The notes: a model not told the origin generated them from the sequence alone. 16,640 nt of DNA from a bacterium MnTg04 (GCA_008975185.1 BFAU01000080.1:1-16640), one strand, 5' to 3'; shown: positions 1 through 7,419, counted from the first letter of the stretch. Program-made: numbers and translations.

Positions 1-2483
1 TCCCGACCGGTGATGCCCAGGCCTTCCGCGTTTTCTCCATCCATGAACTGCAGCGGCAGTACGCCCATGCCGCTCAGGTTGGAACGATGGATGCGTTCGT
101 AACTTTCTGCGATTACCGCCTGCACGCCGAGCAGTTTGGTTCCCTTGGCCGCCCAGTCGCGAGAGGAGCCGGTACCGTATTCCTTGCCGGCAATGACCAG
201 CAACGGAGTCCCTTCGTCACGGTAACGCATGGCGGCTTCGTAGATGGACAACTGTTCGCCGCCGGGCTGATGGCGGGTCCAGCCGCCCTCGGTACCGGGA
301 GCCAGCTGGTTTCGCAAGCGGATATTGGCAAAGGTGCCGCGCATCATCACTTCGTGGTTACCGCGCCTCGACCCGTAGGAATTGAAGTCTGCCGTTTTCA
401 CGCCCTCTGCCCGCAGGTAATCGGCGGCCGGGCTGTCGCTCGCAATGCTGCCCGCCGGTGAAATATGGTCGGTGGTCACCGAGTCGCCGAGCAGGGCCAG
501 TACTCGCGCGCCGGATATATCGCCGACCGGCGCCGCCGACATCGTCATACCGGCGAAATAAGGCGGGTTCTTGACATAGGTTGAGTCCGCTTGCCACTGG
601 TAGAGTTCTCCTTCGGCAACCTGCAAGCCGTTCCAGTTTTTGTCGCCATCGAATACCTGTGCGTATTCATGCCGGAACGATTCACGGTTAACGCAGGCGT
701 TCATCGTTTCGTGGATTTCCCGCTGGCTGGGCCAGATGTCCCGCAGATACACGGGCTCGCCATCGGCTCCTGTTCCCAGCGAGCTGTTGACCAGGTCGAC
801 GTCCATGTTGCCGGCCAGCGCATAGGCCACCACCAGCGGCGGCGAAGCGAGAAAATTCATTCTGACCAGCGGATGAATGCGGCCCTCGAAATTTCGGTTG
901 CCCGAGAGCACGGCGCAACCCACCAGTTGGCTGCTTTCCACCGCTTCCCGGATTTCCGGCCGCAGCGGCCCCGAATTTCCGATGCATGTGGTGCAACCGT
1001 AGCCGACCAGGTAAAAGCCCATTTTCTCCAGGTCATCCAGCAAGTCCGCTTTCTTGAGATAGTCGCTGACCACCCGCGATCCCGGCGCCAGGCTGCCCTT
1101 GACCCACGGTTTGGTTTCAAGTCCTTTTGCGGCGGCGTTCCTTGCCAGCAGACCGGCCGCCATCATCACGGCCGGGTTCGACGTGTTCGTGCAACTGGTA
1201 ATGGCCGCGATCAGGACCGACCCATCGCAAAGCTCAAAGTCCTGGCCACCCATGCTGACTTCGGCCCGGCCGTTACTTTCTCGGCCGCTGGTTTCCTTCG
1301 CCAGGTGGTCCTGGAACACCGTGGCCGCCGATTTCAGGGCGATCCGGTCCTGCGGCCGTTTCGGCCCGGCAATGCATGGTTCGACACTGGCTATGTCCAG
1401 TTCCAGGATGTCACTGTAATCTGCGTCGGGTTGTCCATCCTCACGCCACAGACCCTGGGCCCTGGCGTAGGCTTCGACCAGTTCGATGGTGTGCGCATCG
1501 CGCCCGCTCAGTTCGAGGTAGCGGAGGGTTTCACCATCGATCGGGAATATTGCGCAAGTACTGCCGAACTCCGGCGCCATATTGGCCAGCGTCGCCCGAT
1601 CGGCAAGCGGCAGGTTCGCCAGCCCGTCGCCGAAGAACTCGACAAATTTTCCAACCACGCCTTTTTCACGAAGCATCTGGGTAACGGTGAGTACCAGGTC
1701 GGTCGCGGTGGCGCCCTCAGGTAAATTGCCGCTCAATTTGAAGCCGATGACCTGTGGGATCAGCATCGTAATCGCCTGGCCCAGCATGGCTGCTTCGGCC
1801 TCGATGCCACCGACTCCCCAGCCCAGGACGCCCAGCCCGTTCACCATCGTCGTATGGGAATCGGTGCCGACCAGCGTGTCCGGGTATGCCTGCAGCACAC
1901 CATCCTTTTCAACCCCGAAAACGACTCGTGCAAGGTACTCCAGGTTAACCTGGTGAACGATTCCGGTGTTCGGAGGAACGACCTTGAAGTTGTCGAACGC
2001 ATTTTGTCCCCAGCGCAGGAATGAATAGCGCTCCTTGTTACGCTGGAATTCGATAATATTATTCAGATCCAGTGCGTCTGCGGAACCATAATTATCGACC
2101 TGGACCGAGTGGTCGATTACCAGTTCGGCGGGTGACAGCGGATTGATGTCGGCGGCCTTTCCGCCTAGCCTGACGACGGCGTCGCGCATCGCTGCGAGAT
2201 CGACGACTGCCGGCACGCCGGTAAAGTCCTGCAAAATAACGCGCGCCGGCGTGAACGCGATCTCTTGGCTGGGTTCGGCCTTTGCGTCCCAGTTGGCCAC
2301 TGCCTCGATATCGTCCCGCGTAATGTCTATGCCATTCTCGTGGCGCAGGAGGTTTTCGAGCAAGATCTTCAACGAATAGGGCAGCCGCCGGTAGTGGGTG
2401 CCTTCCAGGGCATCCAACCGGTAAATCCGGTACTCCTTGTCGCCGACTTTTAGCGTCGAACGTGCGTCAAACGAGTCCGTCAT
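1..2483 (-). CDS. acnA: Aconitate hydratase A (3' end cut by window edge)
   Basis: Aconitase converts citrate to isocitrate through cis-aconitate in the TCA cycle, using a [4Fe-4S] cluster in the cytoplasm. Reading the minus strand from ATG 2483 gives 827 uninterrupted codons and then the window ends in the swivel domain. Seen: the YPDTLVGTDSHTTM segment, the first cluster cysteine in SCTNTSNP (Cys431), the other two in GCTTCIGNSG (Cys497 and Cys500), and YGTGSSRDWA near the visible end, which holds substrate-binding Ser and Arg. The last visible stretch is ERIHRSNLSGMGVLPLQF. E. coli AcnA has 891 residues with cysteines about four positions later, so some 60 residues are missing here. GGAG lies 8 bases before the chosen ATG. 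Only 32 bases separate it from the mnmA stop, so cotranscription with mnmA is likely. The AcnA form, not AcnB, is clear from domain order. Confidence 0.96.
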   Translation of the reverse strand, partial: MTDSFDARSTLKVGDKEYRIYRLDALEGTHYRRLPYSLKILLENLLRHENGIDITRDDIEAVANWDAKAEPSQEIAFTPARVILQDFTGVPAVVDLAAMRDAVVRLGGKAADINPLSPAELVIDHSVQVDNYGSADALDLNNIIEFQRNKERYSFLRWGQNAFDNFKVVPPNTGIVHQVNLEYLARVVFGVEKDGVLQAYPDTLVGTDSHTTMVNGLGVLGWGVGGIEAEAAMLGQAITMLIPQVIGFKLSGNLPEGATATDLVLTVTQMLREKGVVGKFVEFFGDGLANLPLADRATLANMAPEFGSTCAIFPIDGETLRYLELSGRDAHTIELVEAYARAQGLWREDGQPDADYSDILELDIASVEPCIAGPKRPQDRIALKSAATVFQDHLAKETSGRESNGRAEVSMGGQDFELCDGSVLIAAITSCTNTSNPAVMMAAGLLARNAAAKGLETKPWVKGSLAPGSRVVSDYLKKADLLDDLEKMGFYLVGYGCTTCIGNSGPLRPEIREAVESSQLVGCAVLSGNRNFEGRIHPLVRMNFLASPPLVVAYALAGNMDVDLVNSSLGTGADGEPVYLRDIWPSQREIHETMNACVNRESFRHEYAQVFDGDKNWNGLQVAEGELYQWQADSTYVKNPPYFAGMTMSAAPVGDISGARVLALLGDSVTTDHISPAGSIASDSPAADYLRAEGVKTADFNSYGSRRGNHEVMMRGTFANIRLRNQLAPGTEGGWTRHQPGGEQLSIYEAAMRYRDEGTPLLVIAGKEYGTGSSRDWAAKGTKLLGVQAVIAESYERIHRSNLSGMGVLPLQFMDGENAEGLGITGR

Positions 2484-2515
2484 GAGTTCTCCGAAATGGC
2501 GGTGCAAGCCGTAAA

Positions 2516-3655
2516 TTATACGACATCGCGTTGGCTGGCGCTAAGCGGCGAGTGATTCGCGGAGAGCGGCAAAATCGCATCGATGACGCCTCCGCCCAGA
2601 CACCGTTCACCATCATAAACCACCGCAAACTGGCCGGGCGTCACCGCTCTTTGGGGGTGATCGAAGAACAGGGCAAAGTTTCCCTTTTCATCCAGCGTGA
2701 TCATGCAGGGCTGGTCCTTTTGCCGGTATCGTGTCTTGGCGGCAAGGCGGGCCCCGTTTTCGGGTTGTGTGCCGATCCAATGACTGTCGATCGCTCGAAG
2801 ACCACTGCTGTACAACAAGGGATGATCGTGCCCCTGCACGACCGTCAAGGTGTTGCACTCCAGGTTCTTGACGGCGACATACCACGGCGACTCGGCGCGC
2901 CCCTTGCGACCGCCAATCCCCAGCCCTTGTCTCTGGCCCAGCGTGTAATACATCAGGCCATCGTGCCGGCCCAGCAGTTCGCCGTCCGGGTCGCGAATAT
3001 CGCCCGGCGCTGCCGGCAGATAGTTTTCCAGAAAACTGCGAAAGTGGCGTTCGCCGATAAAACAGATGCCGGTGCTGTCCTTTTTCCCAAAATTATCAAA
3101 ACCCTGCTGGCGGGCGATGGACCTGACTTCCGCTTTCTGCATTTCACCGATCGGAAACAACGCATCCTGGAGGGCCTGCGCAGAGACCGCATTCAGGAAG
3201 TAGCTCTGATCCTTGTCCTGGTCCAGCCCTTTTAGCAATCTGACGCTGGCAGCCGAGCGCTCGACCCTGACATAGTGCCCGGTCGCCGTGTAGCGAGCCC
3301 CGAGACGCGAGGCGTATTCACGAAAGGTGCCGAATTTGATTTCGCGATTGCACAGCACGTCCGGGTTTGGCGTTCTTCCGGCCCGGATTTCTTCCAGGAA
3401 ATAGGCGAACACGCGTTCTCGATATTCCTCTGCGAAATCGACCTTGTGCAATGGAATACCGAGCTCAGTGCATACCTGCCGGGCATCCTGACAATCCTGG
3501 GCAGACTGGCAATAGCCGTCCTCATCGTCCTCCCAGTTGTTCATGAACAGGCCATGCACTTCGTAGCCGGCTTCCAGCAGCAGAAATGCGGCGACCGATG
3601 AATCGACGCCACCGGACATCCCGACTATTACTCGATCTCGCCTGTTGGCAGGCAT
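2516..3655 (-). CDS. mnmA: tRNA-specific 2-thiouridylase MnmA
   Basis: MnmA activates U34 of tRNA-Lys, -Glu and -Gln with ATP and inserts sulfur to give 2-thiouridine; sulfur arrives by persulfide relay from IscS (through Tus proteins in E. coli). The 379-residue product, close to the E. coli length, shows the PP-loop SGGVDSS at residues 14-20. The catalytic cysteine pair is Cys102 in NPDVLCNREIKF and Cys198 in STGICFIGER. The tRNA-binding stretch TLGQRQGLGIGGR and a C-terminal beta-barrel region follow. It sits between nudJ and acnA on the same strand, 81 and 32 bases away. In E. coli the order is nudJ-mnmA-hflD-purB; here acnA replaces the downstream neighbours. A consensus -10 box lies upstream at 3691-3696, so it may have its own promoter as well as read-through from nudJ. 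Confidence 0.97.
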   Translation of the reverse strand: MPANRRDRVIVGMSGGVDSSVAAFLLLEAGYEVHGLFMNNWEDDEDGYCQSAQDCQDARQVCTELGIPLHKVDFAEEYRERVFAYFLEEIRAGRTPNPDVLCNREIKFGTFREYASRLGARYTATGHYVRVERSAASVRLLKGLDQDKDQSYFLNAVSAQALQDALFPIGEMQKAEVRSIARQQGFDNFGKKDSTGICFIGERHFRSFLENYLPAAPGDIRDPDGELLGRHDGLMYYTLGQRQGLGIGGRKGRAESPWYVAVKNLECNTLTVVQGHDHPLLYSSGLRAIDSHWIGTQPENGARLAAKTRYRQKDQPCMITLDEKGNFALFFDHPQRAVTPGQFAVVYDGERCLGGGVIDAILPLSANHSPLSASQRDVV

Positions 3656-3690
3656 ATTTCTGCAACCCTGTACAGACTGGAAGAGGTCCT

Positions 3691-3696
3691 ATTATA
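3691..3696 (-). promoter_or_regulatory. Probable -10 box for mnmA
   Basis: The minus strand reads TATAAT, a perfect sigma-70 -10 hexamer, in the 81-base gap between nudJ and mnmA. Transcription would begin near 3684, leaving a leader of about 29 bases before the mnmA ATG. No good -35 hexamer is seen at 16-18 bases; an A-tract precedes it instead. It would also serve acnA, which has almost no upstream gap of its own. Confidence 0.5.
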
Positions 3697-3736
3697 AACG
3701 CAATGCTTTTTTTCGACCGCCTTGGCGACAAGAGCT

Positions 3737-4213
3737 TCAGGAAACCTGGTCGCGATTTTTATGGGTCAGCGGCAGATGACTGAGCAGTTCCAGGGGAAAC
3801 CGCTGCCCAGCGAGATAATCGTCGATGCAACGCAATACCATGGGGCTGCGCAGTTGGCCGGATCGAGCAAGTAACTGCGCTCTATCCAGCCAGACCGCGC
3901 GAATGATTCCGCGGTCCAGATTACGACCCGGAAGATGTTCAAGAACATCGCCGGTAAACGCAAAACGGATAAAGGACTTTTGCTTTTCAGGATTGGTCCA
4001 CTGGTAGATACCACACAGCGCTTTCGGTTCGAAATGCCACGCGGTTTCTTCCAGCGTTTCACGAATGGCTGCCTCGACCAGACTCTCACCAAGCTCGAGA
4101 TGACCGGCGGGCTGATTCAAGACCTTGCGGCCACCGGCGAACTCTTCGACCAATAAAAAACGGTCATCCTTCTGGATGACCGCAGCAACCGTTACATGAG
4201 GAATCCATGACAT
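3737..4213 (-). CDS. nudJ: Nudix phosphatase NudJ
   Basis: NudJ-type Nudix hydrolases act on nucleoside di- and triphosphates and, in E. coli, on the thiamine precursor HMP-PP. The 158-residue product matches NudJ in length and in landmarks: PHVTVAAVI at the N terminus, WNQPAGHLE-like VLNQPAGHLE at 32-40, the Nudix box at 37-59 (G37, E43, R51-E52, E55-E56), a QWTNPEKQKSFIRF stretch, and the LRSPMVLRCIDDYLAGQRFPLE ending segments. The glycine normally following EET in the box is alanine (A58), which is unusual. Its placement before mnmA is the same as in E. coli. ATG 4213 was chosen because the frame then starts at MSWIPHVTVA, as in homologues. No Shine-Dalgarno is seen; a TATACT box lies 6 bases before the ATG, suggesting a leaderless message. 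Confidence 0.93.
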   Translation of the reverse strand: MSWIPHVTVAAVIQKDDRFLLVEEFAGGRKVLNQPAGHLELGESLVEAAIRETLEETAWHFEPKALCGIYQWTNPEKQKSFIRFAFTGDVLEHLPGRNLDRGIIRAVWLDRAQLLARSGQLRSPMVLRCIDDYLAGQRFPLELLSHLPLTHKNRDQVS

Positions 4214-4219
4214 TCGGGA

Positions 4220-4225
4220 AGTATA
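4220..4225 (-). promoter_or_regulatory. Probable -10 box for a leaderless nudJ transcript
   Basis: The minus strand reads TATACT, five of six bases matching the sigma-70 -10 consensus, and is followed by six bases and then the nudJ ATG. Transcription would be expected to start at or next to the A of that ATG. No -35 consensus is seen at the right distance (CGGTCG there), which fits an activator-dependent promoter. The centre of the CRP-like site at 4274-4295 would be at -71.5, an allowed class I position. All of this is inference from spacing. Confidence 0.4.
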
Positions 4226-4273
4226 CCGTCAGCGAAACCGGGCGACCGAACAATCCGCCAGTTCCTTCGCACA

Positions 4274-4295
4274 AACTGTGATTTCCTTCACGTTT
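4274..4295 (+). promoter_or_regulatory. CRP/Vfr/Clp-type operator upstream of the Slam-like gene
   Basis: The core reads TGTGA-TTTCCT-TCACG with A-rich left and T-rich right flanks, matching the CRP consensus TGTGA-N6-TCACA in 9 of 10 core positions. Its centre is 4284.5. A -10-like TATTCT at 4314-4319 would start transcription near 4326 and put the site at -41.5, the standard class II position. A better-looking TATTAT at 4307-4312 would give non-standard spacing. The gap is divergent, so the same site may also serve nudJ. Confidence 0.6.
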
Positions 4296-4313
4296 GCCAC
4301 CCGTCATATTATC

Positions 4314-4319
4314 TATTCT
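4314..4319 (+). promoter_or_regulatory. Candidate -10 box for the Slam-like gene
   Basis: TATTCT matches four of six -10 consensus bases. It begins 29.5 bases after the centre of the CRP-like site, the same distance as in the proposed promoter at 5830-5835. A leader of about 63 bases would result. The overlapping choice TATTAT at 4307-4312 cannot be excluded. Confidence 0.35.
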
Positions 4320-4388
4320 GCAATGCTACTGCGTTGTTATGTAACATCGGATGCAGGGAGCAATGGCAGCCAGGGAGGCTGATTCTAA

Positions 4389-5711
4389 ATGACATCCAGT
4401 TGTGAACGGATTTTCATATCGCTGATTGCCGTATTGGCCCTGGTATATACCGGTTTGGCCATGGCCTCCGACGATGGTCTGCGAAAAGCGCAGCAAATGC
4501 TGAACCTGGGGCAGCCCGCGCAGGCGCTTGCGATTCTATCGCCCATGGAACCGCAACTGGCCGGCGACAGCCGGTTCGATTATCTGTTCGGGCTGGCCTT
4601 GCTCGAAACCGGTCATACCGGTAAGGCGATCTTCGCCTTGCAACGCTCAGTCGATGATGACCCTTCGTTTGCGGCGGCGCGCCTGGATCTCGCCCGCGCA
4701 TATTTTGTGGAAGAGAATATGGTGGAAGCCAGATCCCATTTGCTGATCCTGCGCGACCAGAATCCACCAACGGCTGCGCAGCGGGAAATCCGCAATCTAC
4801 TCGCTCGTATCGACAGCAGAGCGCGGCCAGGGAAAAATCGCTACCAGGCTTATGCCGAATTTGCCACGGGCTTCGACAGCAACGCCAATGGCGCGACAGA
4901 TACCAGCAGCTTTCTCGGATTCGTGCTGGACCCGGAAAGCAGGGCGACCGACAGCCCCTATGCGTCCTATTCGATTGGCGGCGAGATTCAACGGCCTTTC
5001 GAAAACGGGTTGATCTGGAACACGCGGGCGGATCTGGGGCAAAGAAATTATCCCGATGCATCCTTTGTCAATACCACCCTGGGCAGCATTCGCTCACGCA
5101 TCAGAAGTCTTGGCGACTCGACACTGTACTCCGGTGGCCTGATGGCCTACCGGCTGAATACCGACGGCAAGCTGAACAGCCAGGGTATCGGCCTGGAAGG
5201 GGATTACCAACGCAAACTGAACAGGACAACCTATTTCTCCGTGCTGGGAAAACTGACCATGATCCGGTACGCCGACAATCAGGACATACGGGATGTCGAT
5301 CAGTTCCTGGTCGGGTCGACGATCAGTCGGGTTTTCGGCGCTGCCGGGTTGGGTAATGCAGGTGCAACATTGTTGCTTGGCCGCGATAACGCCCGGCTCT
5401 CGAACTCGAAGTACAGCCGTTATATTACCGGCTTGCAGGTATATGTCGGCTGGAATTTCAATAGCAAAGCCCGTTTCCGGACGATGGTGGGCATAAGCCG
5501 GTCTCAATATGATGATGTATTTTTCCCGCAACAGGTCAACCAGGACCGCCGGGATACGCTGAGCCAAATCACGCTACGCCTGACCTGGAAGATCGATCGG
5601 CACTGGTTGTTGAATTACAGTTTTTCACATCAGAAAAATAACTCCAATGTCGAAATATTCGGCTTCGATCGAAACGTCGCGGGCGTGTCATTGAGACGAA
5701 TCCTGCGCTGA
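4389..5711 (+). CDS. Slam/DUF560-type TPR plus beta-barrel outer-membrane protein
   Basis: Not a classical named gene, but its architecture matches surface lipoprotein assembly modulators (Slam, proposed type XI secretion), which carry TbpB-like client proteins across the outer membrane. The 440-residue product has a signal peptide with likely cleavage after AMA (residue 26). A helical TPR region follows at about 28-142 (repeats around AQALAIL, GKAIFALQRSVDDDP and AAARLDLARAYF). From about 151 to the end, roughly 290 residues alternate as in a 14-strand barrel. The first strand AEFATGFDSNANGATD and the last strands with SNVEIFGFDRNVAGVSL look like DUF560 landmarks. The final residue is Arg, not the aromatic residue usual in barrels. 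GGAGG lies 10 bases before ATG. The next gene encodes a likely client. A plain TPR-barrel protein of other function is the main alternative. Confidence 0.72.
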   Translation: MTSSCERIFISLIAVLALVYTGLAMASDDGLRKAQQMLNLGQPAQALAILSPMEPQLAGDSRFDYLFGLALLETGHTGKAIFALQRSVDDDPSFAAARLDLARAYFVEENMVEARSHLLILRDQNPPTAAQREIRNLLARIDSRARPGKNRYQAYAEFATGFDSNANGATDTSSFLGFVLDPESRATDSPYASYSIGGEIQRPFENGLIWNTRADLGQRNYPDASFVNTTLGSIRSRIRSLGDSTLYSGGLMAYRLNTDGKLNSQGIGLEGDYQRKLNRTTYFSVLGKLTMIRYADNQDIRDVDQFLVGSTISRVFGAAGLGNAGATLLLGRDNARLSNSKYSRYITGLQVYVGWNFNSKARFRTMVGISRSQYDDVFFPQQVNQDRRDTLSQITLRLTWKIDRHWLLNYSFSHQKNNSNVEIFGFDRNVAGVSLRRILR

Positions 5712-5722
5712 CCTGATCGGGA

Positions 5723-5754
5723 CCGCAAAGTGTGACGCGGGTCTCATTTTGCGG
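5723..5754. repeat. 32-base imperfect palindrome around a CRP-like core
   Basis: Arms CCGCAAA (5723-5729) and TTTGCGG (5748-5754) are perfect inverted repeats, and the interior continues the symmetry through TGTGA (5731-5735) and TCTCA (5742-5746) with two or three mismatches. The centre is 5738.5. It starts 12 bases after the stop of the Slam-like gene. It may be a second CRP-type operator (TGTGA-N6-TCTCA, centre -103.5 from the proposed start at 5842), or a strong RNA hairpin ending or protecting the upstream message. No T-run follows, so it is not a typical intrinsic terminator. Confidence 0.5.
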
Positions 5755-5789
5755 GTGTCCATTGAACATATTTTTGGGAAGGTTGTACC

Positions 5790-5811
5790 AAGTGTGAAGC
5801 CGTTCACAGCG
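5790..5811 (+). promoter_or_regulatory. CRP/Vfr/Clp-type operator upstream of the FecR-TbpB-like gene
   Basis: The core TGTGA-AGCCGT-TCACA is a perfect match to the CRP consensus half-sites. Its centre is 5800.5. A weak -10-like TAATTT at 5830-5835 lies at exactly the same distance (29.5 bases from the centre) as the -10 proposed for the upstream gene. A start near 5842 would place the site at -41.5. The preceding palindrome at 5723-5754 is 62 bases upstream, centre to centre, about six helical turns. Confidence 0.62.
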
Positions 5812-5829
5812 TTTTTCCAGGAAATACCC

Positions 5830-5835
5830 TAATTT
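5830..5835 (+). promoter_or_regulatory. Weak candidate -10 box for the FecR-TbpB-like gene
   Basis: TAATTT matches only three of six consensus bases; it is proposed because its spacing from the perfect CRP-like site fits class II activation. The resulting leader would be about 45 bases. A weak -10 is expected at an activator-dependent promoter, but the exact start is unknown. Confidence 0.3.
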
Positions 5836-5886
5836 ATCGTTGCCGGAGATATCGGCCTGAAACCAAGTGGGAAGACAGGTACGACC

Positions 5887-7419
5887 ATGAATATACAAAT
5901 CGCAGGGACCAGGGGGCTGCTTCTGACAGCCATGCTGATGATGCCGATGATCGTTTCGGCCGAGGCAGGGAAGGTCATGTTTGTTTTCGGACAGGCCTGG
6001 CTGGACGGCGCGGGCGGAACACGCCAGGAAGTGGTCAAAGGCATGAGCTTCGATAGCGGGGATCATTTCAGCACCGCCGCAAACGGGCGGGTGCAGTTGC
6101 GGATGGCGGATGGCGGACTGGTCGCCCTGCGGCCATCGACGGATTTCGTGATCGAAGAGTTTTTTTATACCGGTTCCGATACCGAAACCGGCACGGCTGA
6201 CAGCCAGGAACGGAGTTTTTTCAGGCTGGTGAAAGGCGGATTTCGATCCATAACCGGCGCGATCGGGCAAAAAGACCAGAGCGCATACCGGGTGCGCACT
6301 CCGGTCGCCACGATCGGCATACGCGGAACAGATTATGATGCGGTCTATTGTGCGGCCGCTTGCGAGCCAGGAAACGCCGGCTTATATGTAGGCGTAACGG
6401 AAGGCGGGGTCATCTTGACCAACGCCGCGGGGTCGCTGGAGCTTGATCCTGGCCAGTACGGCTATGTTGCGGATGAAGACAGCGCACCGGAGATGTCTGC
6501 CGATGGCGCGGATGTACTCGCCGCAGGCATCGGTTCGGCCGGTGAGAACGCAGAATCCGACGCCCAGGTCCAGGTTGCGGTTACCGGCACCGATGGCAGC
6601 GGTCAGTCAGCCAGCCTTACAGAAGGCAACGAAGTCCAGGCGTCCCAATCCGGACAGGTAGGATTTGCCGCCGGTCCGCTGGCGACGGTCGACCAGTTCA
6701 GCGGCGTTTCCTCCGGTCCCAATGCATCGGTCCTGATGACCGACACCGGCGACCTGGTCAAGTTCGGCGGACCCATCCCGACAGATTCTAAAGGCAATAC
6801 GACCGATGTTATTTACAGCCTCGGCAGTGCGGAAATTTTCGACCGCGGTGAGGATGCCGAATCGGGTATACGTTGGGGTCGCTGGGCCAACGGTTCGATT
6901 TCGGTGATGGACAGCACCGGCGCCAGTACCGACCAGGATCTCGGGAATTCGAGCCTGCACTGGGTAACCGGGTCGGTCGGCCAGCCGACCCCTGTGCTAC
7001 CGACCACCGGCTCGGCAAGTTTTACGCTGGTCGGCAATACCAACCCGACCGATAATGCGGGTAACATCGGCACCCTGGGGTCCGCGAACCTCAGCGCCGA
7101 TTTCGACCGGCAGACGGTCGATGCGGATGTCTCGCTGTCTATGGATGCCAACAGTGAAATCTGGAATGCATCGGCGACCGATATTGCGATCGACAACGCG
7201 GACGCAACTTTCGGTGGATCGTTCGATGACGTCACCGTAACCGATACCACGGATGGCTCCGTAAGCCAAGGTGACGGAAGCCTTAGCGGATTCTTCACCG
7301 GCGATGGCGACGGCAACGTCACAGGCGCGGGTTTCGGCTATTCGCTGGATGACAACCAGGGGACATCGGTAACCGGCGCAGCGGCATTCGATGCCGACGA
7401 TCCACCCGGCGGCGAATAA
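5887..7419 (+). CDS. Exported FecR-domain protein with C-terminal TbpB-like barrel
   Basis: No established function. The 510-residue product has a signal peptide with likely cleavage after VSA (residue 25) and no lipobox cysteine, so it should be exported and soluble. Residues about 45-150 form a FecR domain: KGMSFDSGDHFSTAANGRVQL, DGGLVALRPSTDFVIE, LVKGGFRSITGAIG and the hallmark TPVATIGIRGTDYD. Two cysteines follow at 155 and 159 (CAAAC). Residues about 200-300 are acidic and low in complexity. Residues about 373-503 resemble the TbpB-like client barrel: GSASFTLVGN, TLGSANLSADFDRQTVDADVSL, ATFGGSFDD, GSLSGFFTGDGDGNVTGAGFGY. This FecR domain is not next to an ECF sigma factor or TonB receptor, so the Fec signalling role is unlikely. 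I infer secretion through the barrel protein encoded 175 bases upstream. A CAGG stretch lies 7 bases before the ATG. Confidence 0.75.
   Translation: MNIQIAGTRGLLLTAMLMMPMIVSAEAGKVMFVFGQAWLDGAGGTRQEVVKGMSFDSGDHFSTAANGRVQLRMADGGLVALRPSTDFVIEEFFYTGSDTETGTADSQERSFFRLVKGGFRSITGAIGQKDQSAYRVRTPVATIGIRGTDYDAVYCAAACEPGNAGLYVGVTEGGVILTNAAGSLELDPGQYGYVADEDSAPEMSADGADVLAAGIGSAGENAESDAQVQVAVTGTDGSGQSASLTEGNEVQASQSGQVGFAAGPLATVDQFSGVSSGPNASVLMTDTGDLVKFGGPIPTDSKGNTTDVIYSLGSAEIFDRGEDAESGIRWGRWANGSISVMDSTGASTDQDLGNSSLHWVTGSVGQPTPVLPTTGSASFTLVGNTNPTDNAGNIGTLGSANLSADFDRQTVDADVSLSMDANSEIWNASATDIAIDNADATFGGSFDDVTVTDTTDGSVSQGDGSLSGFFTGDGDGNVTGAGFGYSLDDNQGTSVTGAAAFDADDPPGGE

Noticed and set aside
591..1724. Long open frame of 377 codons on the plus strand
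   Set aside because: It lies wholly antisense to acnA, whose cluster cysteines and motifs read clearly on the minus strand; the plus-strand product has no recognisable family pattern.
2531..3235. Open frame of 234 codons on the plus strand
   Set aside because: It is antisense to mnmA, whose PP-loop and catalytic cysteines are intact; a GC-rich codon shadow.
5887..5970. Lipoprotein signal on the FecR-TbpB-like protein, as in classical Slam clients
   Set aside because: No cysteine occurs in the signal region; the cleavage motif VSA fits signal peptidase I.
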